Part shown: positions 1-5,350 of the stretch, piece after piece
How the letters are laid out: every line of letters begins with the position of its first letter
Position numbering within the stretch: position 1 is the stretch's first letter
Source: CAWVWF01 sp963933885
Lineage (GTDB): Bacteria > Bacteroidota > Bacteroidia > Flavobacteriales_C > GCA-002722245
Reading direction: 5' to 3'
DNA: 6,395 nt
Assembly: GCA_963933885.1 (NCBI GenBank)
Contig: CAWVWF010000185.1
Coordinates: 1-6,395 of the forward strand
Position numbers and translations under genes: made by a program
Notes under the pieces: generated by a model
What the model was told of the DNA's origin: nothing
The model's database searches: none
Seen by the model: only the letters and a program-made list of their open reading frames with translations

Positions 1-112
1 TAATGGAAAAATTATTATTTAACTAAGGAGTTGCATTTATGAGTTGAATTCAGCTGTAGTAATGTATGGAATGGGAAGTTTATTATTCTTATTTGTTCAA
101 CGATAAAAAATA
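1..112 (+). other. Left edge: no complete gene, possible tail of a plus-strand gene
   Basis: All three plus-strand frames are closed by stops in the first 45 bases (TAA at 20-22 and 24-26, TGA at 40-42). The longest remaining piece is the frame from 23 to the TAA at 104-106. Its end reads VVMYGMGSLLFLFVQR, a hydrophobic stretch that looks like the end of a membrane protein, but no acceptable start with a ribosome site fits it. An AAGGAG at 25-30 lies 8 bases before an ATG at 39, yet that ATG runs into TGA after two codons. The region could be the 3' flank of a gene lying to the left, a decayed reading frame, or plain spacer. I cannot choose between these without the upstream sequence. No terminator hairpin is visible here for the convergent apbE-like gene. 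Confidence 0.25.
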
Positions 113-1270
113 CTATTGAATAGAATCGTTAGCAATAGGCATAAAGATATCCTCTAAATTGTAAGAAGCATAAGACTCTAATGCTCCGAATTCATTTTCA
201 AAAACAAAGAAAGCATCTAATTTTTCATCAGCCGAAACAATCATAATAATCTCAGCAAAGTCCATCACCATAAACGCAGTAGCGTAAGCATCAGCAACCG
301 CAGCTTCATCAGCAACAACAGTAACACTAATAATTTTATTTTTACCTGGATGACCAGTTCTAGGATCTATACAATGACCGATCATTCCATCTTTATCTTC
401 AATGTAATTTCTGTAATTTCCTGAAACGGCAATAGATCTAAACACATCCATATCTATATCTGCTAAACCTGGTGTATCTTGAGGCTTATTTACATCAGGA
501 CTTTCTACTCTTACTCTCCAAGGCTTTCCGTCTAACCTTACACCTTGGGCTGTTATCTCACCACCGATTTCAACTAGGTAATCCCCAATGTTTAATTTGA
601 AATTTAAAAAGTCTCCAACAACATCAGCCGAGTAACCTTGAGCCATCGCATTAAAACCAATTTGAATTAATGAATCTTCTTTACAAATATAATTATCAGT
701 GTATTCACCAGTGGTCATTTCCTTCATCGTATTATACTTAATATCTCCATCAAGTAATAAATATTCAAAACCTACAAAATCCAATAAATCATATGAAAGA
801 GAATCTTTATATCTAGCAACTAATGAATCTCTTATTAACGAATCTTCTGGTGCTCTATAAAGTGTATCGAAGCTCATTGGTGAATCCCCAAATCCCCATA
901 AATTAACAAGTGGTTTTACCGTAGGGTCGTAAGCGCCATCAGTAATTGAATTAATTTCATTACTTAATAAAAACATGTAAAGTAAATGCTCATCAATCAG
1001 CATACATGTATCTGATCGATTGAATTTAGAAACTAATGAATTAGGATTGTAATTACTTAATGAATTATCGATAACATCTAAAATTGAATCAACTTGTTGT
1101 TTTATTTGCTCTCCTCTATTAAAAGAATCAATATAGTTGATTAAATAGGTTGTTCCTTGCGCTTCACCTCTAATTGTATATCTCGAATATGTAGATACTT
1201 CTTTCTCATCAGAACACGACGATACACATAAAAGTGTAACAACAAACAATGACAAAATATTTAGTTTCAT
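113..1270 (-). CDS. apbE: FAD:protein FMN transferase, ApbE family lipoprotein
   Basis: Family role: Mg-dependent transfer of FMN from FAD to a threonine of extracytoplasmic flavoproteins such as NqrB, NqrC or RnfG. In the 385-residue product, family motifs occur in order: GTTY (39-42), SLVSKFN (78-84), DGAYDPTVKPLVNLWGFG (111-128), NAMAQGYS (207-214), VEIGGEI (233-239), SGNYR (283-287), H299 followed by IDPRTG, and VADAYATAF with D327 and T331, the positions expected to bind the metal. The N-terminus is a lipoprotein signal (MKLNILSLFVVTLLCVSSC) with lipidated Cys19 followed by SDEKE. I chose the ATG at 1270 because the one at 1288 only adds MPFRFC ahead of this signal and lies close to a possible -7 element (TATTTTAG, 1293-1300). 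The stretch between WGFG and NAMAQG is about 80 residues, which seems longer than usual and is rich in DSL. No Nqr or Rnf gene is in view, so the substrate is unknown. Confidence 0.93.
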   Translation of the reverse strand: MKLNILSLFVVTLLCVSSCSDEKEVSTYSRYTIRGEAQGTTYLINYIDSFNRGEQIKQQVDSILDVIDNSLSNYNPNSLVSKFNRSDTCMLIDEHLLYMFLLSNEINSITDGAYDPTVKPLVNLWGFGDSPMSFDTLYRAPEDSLIRDSLVARYKDSLSYDLLDFVGFEYLLLDGDIKYNTMKEMTTGEYTDNYICKEDSLIQIGFNAMAQGYSADVVGDFLNFKLNIGDYLVEIGGEITAQGVRLDGKPWRVRVESPDVNKPQDTPGLADIDMDVFRSIAVSGNYRNYIEDKDGMIGHCIDPRTGHPGKNKIISVTVVADEAAVADAYATAFMVMDFAEIIMIVSADEKLDAFFVFENEFGALESYASYNLEDIFMPIANDSIQ

Positions 1271-1364
1271 ACAAAAACGAAAAGGCATACCTCTAAAATA
1301 ATAATAACTTTACTTTTAACTATTAGTTTTTAGATAGAAAATCAAGTTAGATTGAAATAAACTA

Positions 1365-1372
1365 TATTTTTG
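1365..1372 (+). promoter_or_regulatory. Putative Bacteroidota -7 promoter element for the thioesterase gene
   Basis: TATTTTTG matches the Bacteroidota sigma-A -7 consensus TAnnTTTG at every fixed position. It ends 15 bases before the ATG at 1388, so transcription would begin just ahead of the gene with a very short leader. No clear TTG/TTTG -33 partner stands at the usual distance upstream. In AT-rich DNA the 8-mer alone can arise by chance, so this is a position-supported inference. Confidence 0.45.
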
Positions 1373-1387
1373 TCGTAAAGTTTCGAT

Positions 1388-1813
1388 ATGACCCGAATAA
1401 AAATCACTTTTCCTGAAAAAACAATTTATCAATACAAATCAACGATTGGAGTTGGTATGATAAACTATGGAGGACATCTTGGAAATGATGCGGTTTTAAC
1501 GATTTTCCACGATGCAAGAATTGCATTCTTTCATAAACATGGTTTAACTGAAATCGACCTTGCTGATGGTTTAGGAGTCATTCAAAGTGATGCTGCGGTT
1601 CAATATCTTTCTGAAGGAAGTTTACACGATGAAATTACAACCTCAGTTGCTTTTGAAATCACTTCAAGTATAGGATTTGACATCTACTATAAGATCGAAT
1701 CTAAAAACGGAAGTAAGCCAATTGCAATTGGAAAAACAGGAATGGTTACGTTTAATTATGGTACAAAAAAAATGAGCCAGATACCTGACTCATTTCATGA
1801 TCTAATAAAATAG
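1388..1813 (+). CDS. Hotdog-fold acyl-CoA thioesterase family protein
   Basis: This 141-residue protein has the size and pattern of a single 4HBT-type hotdog domain. The N-terminal strand runs into INYGGHLGNDAVLTIFHDAR (25-44). The NYGxHLGND segment followed by a helix with H41, D42 and R44 is characteristic of a thioesterase subgroup that differs from the YbgC-type Asp motif. The second half has the expected strands, including VAFEITSSIGFDIYYKIES and the late GKTGMVTFNYGTKKMSQIP, where a VxFD-like strand and an IP near the end are typical. Expected role: hydrolysis of an acyl-CoA thioester in the cytoplasm. The acyl substrate cannot be read from sequence. The gene is divergent from apbE (about 117 bases between starts) and its stop lies 8 bases from the stop of the convergent membrane-protein gene, with no hairpin between, so the two transcripts probably overlap at their 3' ends. 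Confidence 0.85.
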   Translation: MTRIKITFPEKTIYQYKSTIGVGMINYGGHLGNDAVLTIFHDARIAFFHKHGLTEIDLADGLGVIQSDAAVQYLSEGSLHDEITTSVAFEITSSIGFDIYYKIESKNGSKPIAIGKTGMVTFNYGTKKMSQIPDSFHDLIK

Positions 1814-1821
1814 ATTATATC

Positions 1822-2343
1822 TTAAAATATTTTCTTCGCTTCGTGTCTTACAACATCAATTGCTGCTGAGGTTGGACTAGCATTTACTTCTGCCAATACC
1901 TGAATCAATACTTTTGTATATTCAATTGCATCTCCTTGATCTGGCGTTCTTGTAATTGTAATAGCCAATAACTTCATTGCTTCGTCTTTCGCTTTCTTAA
2001 CTTCTTCCCAAGTTGTTTTAGAAACATATAGCTGTTGAGTGATGTTATGCTCAAACTCATTTCTGATGTCAGACAATACTTTTCTCTGTAATTCTCTAGA
2101 AGTCATTCCAGGTTTAATAACTCTATTTACAGACTTCACAGGATCTAAACGCTCTAATAAAAGAATCATTCTTTCATAAGCTTGCATTTTCACAGGAATA
2201 CTAAACTTAACAGCTTCCCTTTTAATCTCCATAATATGTCTTCCTTTTTCAGCTTCTAAAAACCTATTAATCAACATATACGACACTACTCCAACAACCA
2301 CTGCAGGAACTACCCCCATTACAATATTTAAAAACTCTTCCAT
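1822..2343 (-). CDS. Small membrane-anchored protein of unknown function (DUF7935-like)
   Basis: The 173-residue product has one N-terminal membrane segment (about residues 7-25, IVMGVVPAVVVGVVSYMLI) and then a charged, mostly helical soluble part. There is no signal cleavage site, so it is probably an inner-membrane anchor with the tail in the cytoplasm. Recognisable blocks are MQAYERMILLLERLDP (53-68), EFEHNITQQLYVS (96-108) with a following Trp at 112, and a C-terminal SPTSAAIDVVRHEAK helix. From memory these match a conserved hypothetical family of Bacteroidota, possibly the one named DUF7935. I am sure of the family resemblance but less sure of the number. No function is known to me and no enzyme motif is visible. 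The gene is divergent from the aminotransferase, with 98 bases between the two starts, and its leader contains a small palindrome. Confidence 0.85.
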   Translation of the reverse strand: MEEFLNIVMGVVPAVVVGVVSYMLINRFLEAEKGRHIMEIKREAVKFSIPVKMQAYERMILLLERLDPVKSVNRVIKPGMTSRELQRKVLSDIRNEFEHNITQQLYVSKTTWEEVKKAKDEAMKLLAITITRTPDQGDAIEYTKVLIQVLAEVNASPTSAAIDVVRHEAKKIF

Positions 2344-2346
2344 ATA

Positions 2347-2360
2347 AATTGTTTACAATT
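2347..2360. repeat. 14-base palindrome in a divergent intergenic region
   Basis: AATTGT-TT-ACAATT is a perfect inverted repeat with 6-base arms around a 2-base centre. It lies 3 bases upstream of the ATG of the minus-strand membrane-protein gene, inside its leader, and about 80 bases from the start of the aminotransferase. It has the form of an operator, but such palindromes are not rare in AT-rich spacers and nothing else supports binding. Confidence 0.4.
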
Positions 2361-2393
2361 ACTAAATTAATAAAAACTAATTCGAAAATCTAC

Positions 2394-2421
2394 TTTGACT
2401 CGCTTCAATTAAGTAATTTAG
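2394..2421 (+). promoter_or_regulatory. Putative promoter for the aminotransferase gene
   Basis: TTTG at 2394-2397 is followed after 16 bases by TAATTTAG at 2414-2421, which differs from the Bacteroidota -7 consensus TAnnTTTG at one position. The spacing is close to the roughly 17-23 bases usual between TTG and the -7 box in flavobacteria. Transcription would start about 15 bases before the ATG at 2442. The pair also argues against the longer reading frame that opens at 2349, because that start would lie upstream of the promoter. Confidence 0.4.
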
Positions 2422-2441
2422 CTTTTCAGAAACGTTACACT

Positions 2442-3644
2442 ATGAGCGAGCAATTTTTATCATCCCGAGTAAAAAACATGTCTATTTCAGCTACAATTGC
2501 AATGAGTGCAAAAAGTAGAAAGCTAAAAGAAGCAGGCCTTGATATCATTAACCTTAGTTTAGGTGAACCTGATTTCAATACACCGGATGTTGTAAAGCAA
2601 GCTGCCATAGAAGCGATTCATGATAATTACAGTAAATACACACCTATAGCTGGTTTTGATGATTTAAAACAAGCAATAAGTAACAAGTTTAAAAGAGAAA
2701 ACAATTTAGAATATAAGAAAAGTGAAATCGTAGTTTCTACTGGAGCAAAGCAATCTTTAGCTAATGTCATCTTAGCATTAATAGATGAAGGAGATGAAGT
2801 TTTACTTCCTGCTCCATATTGGGTTTCTTATGCTGAACAAATAAAGTTAGCTGGTGGAATTCCAAGAGCGATGCCTACCTCTATTGATACAGATTTCAAA
2901 GTAACGCCTCAACAATTGCAAGAAGCGATTACTAGTAAAACGAAAATGATCATCTATTCCTCACCATGTAATCCTTCAGGCTCTCTATATACTAGAGAAG
3001 AATTAGATGAATTGGCTGAAATTATTTTAAGAAAGGAAGATCTATTTGTTCTTGCTGATGAAATTTACGAATACATCAACTTTACTGGAACACCTCATGC
3101 TAGTATGGCAAGTAATCCAGAAATTTGGGAACGTGTAATAACAGTAAATGGTGTTGCCAAAGGTTTTGCAATGACAGGTTGGAGAATTGGATACATCGGA
3201 GCTCCAGAATGGATATGTAATGCTTGTGCAAAAATCCAAGGTCAGTTTACATCTGGAGCAAACGCAATAGCTCAACGAGCAACAATCACAGCTTTAGATT
3301 ACGGTATTGAATTGACTAAAGAAATGAGAACTGCTTTTGAAAACAGAAGAGATTTAGTTTTTGATTTATTACAAGACATACCTGACATCATTGTTAATCA
3401 ACCTCAAGGTGCTTTCTACTTCTTCCCAGATGTAAGTGCATATTTTGGAAAAACTTTTAAAGATGAAGTTATCACAAACGCTAATGACTTATGTCTATTC
3501 ATTTTAAACAAGGGACTAGTTGCTACAGTACCTGGAGAAGCTTTCGGAGACTCTAACTGTATAAGAATTTCTTACGCTACATCAGAAGATATTTTAAAAG
3601 ATGCAATGGCTAGAATCACTAAAACTTTAAAGCTATTGAAATAA
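2442..3644 (+). CDS. PLP-dependent class I/II aminotransferase (aspartate aminotransferase-like)
   Basis: This 400-residue cytoplasmic enzyme has the normal length and all hallmarks of fold-type I aminotransferases of the I-gamma group, as in thermophilic aspartate aminotransferases. Substrate end: NLSLGEPDFNTP (37-48). Cofactor contacts: STGAKQSL (99-106), W127 stacking on the ring, N177 in SSPCNPSG, D206 and Y209 in LADEIYEY. Schiff-base lysine: K240 in VNGVAKGFAMTGWRIGY, where Ala replaces the more usual Ser just before the Lys. Carboxylate-binding arginine: R375 in CIRISYA. The likely reaction is transfer of an amino group between aspartate (or another amino acid) and 2-oxoglutarate, but exact specificity cannot be read. 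The frame is open back to 2349, but homology begins at MSEQFLSSRVKNM, so I start at 2442. There is no evident Shine-Dalgarno sequence. The gene stands alone, with a divergent gene upstream and a 94-base gap before the chitinase-like gene. Confidence 0.93.
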   Translation: MSEQFLSSRVKNMSISATIAMSAKSRKLKEAGLDIINLSLGEPDFNTPDVVKQAAIEAIHDNYSKYTPIAGFDDLKQAISNKFKRENNLEYKKSEIVVSTGAKQSLANVILALIDEGDEVLLPAPYWVSYAEQIKLAGGIPRAMPTSIDTDFKVTPQQLQEAITSKTKMIIYSSPCNPSGSLYTREELDELAEIILRKEDLFVLADEIYEYINFTGTPHASMASNPEIWERVITVNGVAKGFAMTGWRIGYIGAPEWICNACAKIQGQFTSGANAIAQRATITALDYGIELTKEMRTAFENRRDLVFDLLQDIPDIIVNQPQGAFYFFPDVSAYFGKTFKDEVITNANDLCLFILNKGLVATVPGEAFGDSNCIRISYATSEDILKDAMARITKTLKLLK

Positions 3645-3685
3645 AAAGCCTAATTGATCAATCAAAAAACATAGTACCCGCCTTT

Positions 3686-3722
3686 AATTGTAAAACTCCG
3701 TTTTAATTCGGATTTTACAATT
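3686..3722. repeat. Long AT-rich hairpin between aminotransferase and chitinase genes
   Basis: The left arm (3686-3700, AATTGTAAAACTCCG) pairs with the right arm (3709-3722, CGGATTTTACAATT) in 14 base pairs with a single bulged C at 3696 and an 8-base loop, TTTTAATT. It begins 42 bases after the aminotransferase stop and ends 16 bases before the chitinase ATG. No T-run follows it, unlike the two clear terminators further right, so it may be a weak terminator, a leader structure controlling chitinase translation, an mRNA-end stabiliser or a protein-binding palindrome. The structure is plain in the sequence; the function is inferred. Confidence 0.7.
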
Positions 3723-3738
3723 ATTAAAACCCTTAATT

Positions 3739-5010
3739 ATGAAATTAAAAATACTTTTACACGCCTTATTAATTACGTTATTATTCCCTTCTGTCTCTTC
3801 AGCGCAGAAGAAGGTAATGGGATATTTCCCTTATTACAGAACCGCAGCAGATATTCCTCAAATTGATTTTAACAATCTTACTGATGTTGTATTTGCATTC
3901 ATGCTAGGTAACACAACTACTGGTGGAATCAAATACCCTAATAACAGTTCCGTACTATTTAAAGCGTTAGCTGATGCAGCTGACCTTAAAGGTGTTGGTG
4001 TTTGGATCTCTGTTGGAGGTGGTGGATGGATCACTGGTGATATGGTTACTGCTATAAAATTAGACAGACCTAAATTCATAAGTGAAATCGTAGATTTTTG
4101 TTCTGGAAACAATGCTTCTAATCTAGTTTTAAAAGGTGTTGATATTGACTGGGAATTCCCAAAAACTACTATAGACAAAGATCTTCACGAAACTTTAATT
4201 TGTGAATTAAGAACAGCTTTCGACAATCAACAAATATTAGATGGTCATAGATATGAAGTTTCCATAGCAGTTGGTGGAGATGTTAAATCACCAACAAATC
4301 ATTTATCTTATATCAATAGCGCAACTTTCGCCTGTGCGGATGAAGTTGTTATCATGTCTTATGATGGACCTGGAAGTTTCTACAACAATCACCATTCTAG
4401 TTTACAGATGGCTCAAGACAATATTACTGCATGGGCCAATCAAGGATGTCCTAAAAGTAAAATGGTTTTAGCACTTCCATTCTATGGTTCAAATGCATCA
4501 CAAACAAATTCTGACACTTATGAAAACCTTGATGGGTATTTCCCTGGAATTGATTTGTTAGCTAAAGATGATCACCTTGGATGGTATTACAACGGTAGAC
4601 AAACACTTCAGGACAAAGTTGAGCTTATATGTTCTGAAACAGGTAAAGGTGTTACAATTTGGGAATTAACGCAAGATGTAGACCTTGGCGGTACCGAAAC
4701 TCTACTTGAAATAGTTTACAATAAGATGATGAATACAACTTGTAATGAACCGAATAGCGTAAATGGAATGTTTGTACTTGAAAACATATCTGCCTTCCCT
4801 AACCCTACTAAAAACACAGTTGAATTATCAGGATTATCAAACAGGAATACTCAAATATCTATCTATGATGTTTCAGGTAAAAAACTGAATGAATATTCTT
4901 TGAACAGTACAAACAATAAGATTGACTTAACTAACTACTCAAATGGTCTTTATATCCTAAAGTTGAACAATAATCATAACGTTGTTAACCTTAAGATCAA
5001 TAAGAAATAA
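3739..5010 (+). CDS. Secreted GH18 chitinase-like glycoside hydrolase with T9SS type A tail
   Basis: The 423-residue product has three parts. Residues 1-22 are a Sec signal peptide ending SVSSA before QKK. Residues about 25-335 are a GH18 barrel: MGYFPYY strand, SVGGGG (91-96), the active-site strand GVDIDWEFP with D135, D137 and proton donor E139, MSYD (206-209), ALPFYG (245-250) and GVTIWELTQD with W308. Residues about 345-423 form a type A T9SS sorting domain: FPNP (353-356), ISIYDVSGKKL, then NGLYILKL and a basic end KINKK. The enzyme should cross the inner membrane by Sec and the outer membrane by T9SS, and cleave beta-1,4-linked N-acetylglucosamine polymers such as chitin, or a related glycan, on or outside the cell. 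No separate carbohydrate-binding module is seen. The usual first Asp of DxxDxDxE is Lys132. GH18 also includes endo-beta-N-acetylglucosaminidases, so chitin is the likely but unproven substrate. A strong terminator follows the stop. Confidence 0.93.
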   Translation: MKLKILLHALLITLLFPSVSSAQKKVMGYFPYYRTAADIPQIDFNNLTDVVFAFMLGNTTTGGIKYPNNSSVLFKALADAADLKGVGVWISVGGGGWITGDMVTAIKLDRPKFISEIVDFCSGNNASNLVLKGVDIDWEFPKTTIDKDLHETLICELRTAFDNQQILDGHRYEVSIAVGGDVKSPTNHLSYINSATFACADEVVIMSYDGPGSFYNNHHSSLQMAQDNITAWANQGCPKSKMVLALPFYGSNASQTNSDTYENLDGYFPGIDLLAKDDHLGWYYNGRQTLQDKVELICSETGKGVTIWELTQDVDLGGTETLLEIVYNKMMNTTCNEPNSVNGMFVLENISAFPNPTKNTVELSGLSNRNTQISIYDVSGKKLNEYSLNSTNNKIDLTNYSNGLYILKLNNNHNVVNLKINKK

Positions 5011-5036
5011 TTGATTTATATTTTAATAACATTAAC

Positions 5037-5066
5037 AAAAAGAGCCTTGAAAAAGGCTCTTTTTTT
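5037..5066 (+). terminator. Intrinsic terminator of the chitinase gene
   Basis: AGAGCCTT (5041-5048), loop GAAA, and AAGGCTCT (5053-5060) form a perfect 8-base-pair stem that extends through flanking A/T pairs. The downstream T-run (seven Ts from 5060 to 5066) sits in the right place for plus-strand termination, 30 bases after the chitinase stop. The A-run on the left could give weaker termination on the minus strand. Confidence 0.9.
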
Positions 5067-5135
5067 GTGCTTTAAAATCTGACATACAGTTTCATAATCA
5101 CATTAAAATCACAATTCCTTTTGATAGCACTTATC

Positions 5136-5255
5136 GCTTAGCCCTTCGACTCCGCTCAGGGTGACAAACACTATTATTACTATTACTATTACTGTTACAC
5201 ATGGCGCGAAGGCCTGTCATCCTGAGCGGAGTCGAAGGGGTGCGAAGGACTAAGC
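5136..5255. repeat. GC-rich inverted-repeat element, REP/MITE-like
   Basis: Left arm 5136-5166 and right arm 5215-5255 are inverted copies around a 48-base loop. Each arm contains GCTTAG at its outer end and, inside, a 25-base block with the core CCTTCGACTCCGCTCAGG followed by G/ATGACA. The two blocks differ at one base. The right arm carries 10 extra bases (GTGCGAAGGA, 5240-5249) between block and GCTTAG. The arms are clearly richer in G+C than the surrounding DNA. Blocks of the type TCATCCTGAGCGGAGTCGAA recur, from general familiarity, as dispersed intergenic repeats in many bacterial genomes including Bacteroidota. The layout, two REP-like units head to head beside terminators, resembles a BIME or a small non-autonomous element. 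No transposase and no clear target-site duplication is seen here. Confidence 0.75.
5175..5198 (+). repeat. Hexamer tandem repeat, four copies of TATTAC
   Basis: Three exact copies of TATTAC (5175-5192) are followed by TGTTAC (5193-5198). The array lies in the loop of the inverted-repeat element. It is a short microsatellite that may vary in copy number between strains. It is non-coding, so no phase-variable gene is implied. Confidence 0.8.
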
Positions 5256-5291
5256 ATCCAGAACCATCACAGATAACACAAAAGTATAGCG

Positions 5292-5327
5292 AAAAAAAAA
5301 AGCGAGCCTTGAAACAAGGCTCGCTTT
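5292..5327 (-). terminator. Intrinsic terminator of the secDF gene
   Basis: AGCGAGCCTTG (5301-5311), loop AAA, and CAAGGCTCGCT (5315-5325) make a perfect 11-base-pair stem. On the minus strand it is followed by a run of ten Ts (the As at 5292-5301), in the correct position about 25 bases past the secDF stop. Only three Ts stand on the plus-strand side, so it works mainly for the minus-strand gene. Confidence 0.9.
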
Positions 5328-5350
5328 AATATAATAATGTGATTTTATTT

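Larger units (their letters stand above)
5011..5350. other. 340-base intergenic region without a gene
   Basis: No credible reading frame is present on either strand. The region lies between two convergent genes and holds, in order, a plus-strand terminator (5037-5066), about 70 bases of plain AT-rich spacer, a GC-rich inverted-repeat element (5136-5255) with an internal hexamer repeat, and a minus-strand terminator (5292-5327). No promoter or RNA gene is evident. Confidence 0.8.

Noticed and set aside
2349..2441. 31-residue N-terminal extension of the aminotransferase
   Set aside because: The extension is unlike family members, would start only 6 bases from the divergent gene, and spans the putative promoter at 2394-2421. 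The Met at 2442 gives the normal 400-residue length.
3042..3275. 77-residue minus-strand reading frame inside the aminotransferase gene
   Set aside because: It lies wholly within a well-supported coding sequence, is rich in Cys, Tyr and Thr as antisense frames often are, and has no family resemblance or start signal.
3653..3662. ATTGATCAAT palindrome after the aminotransferase stop
   Set aside because: A 10-base palindrome in AT-rich spacer is likely by chance, has no T-run for termination and no second copy in the window.
3858..4178. 106-residue minus-strand reading frame inside the chitinase gene
   Set aside because: It is antisense to the GH18 catalytic region, whose motifs are unambiguous. 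A low-complexity run of prolines is the mirror of the glycine-rich SVGGGG.
4271..4471. 66-residue plus-strand reading frame in another frame of the chitinase gene
   Set aside because: Frame-shifted shadow of the GH18 domain. The main frame is intact across it, so there is no sign of a real overlapping gene or frameshift.
113..5010. A single operon or new multi-gene system across the window
   Set aside because: Strands alternate gene by gene, several genes have separate promoter-like elements, and the products are familiar housekeeping or secreted enzymes without a shared pathway.
5136..5255. CRISPR array or insertion sequence
   Set aside because: The two copies are inverted, not direct, there are only two, and no spacer periodicity, cas gene or transposase frame is present.
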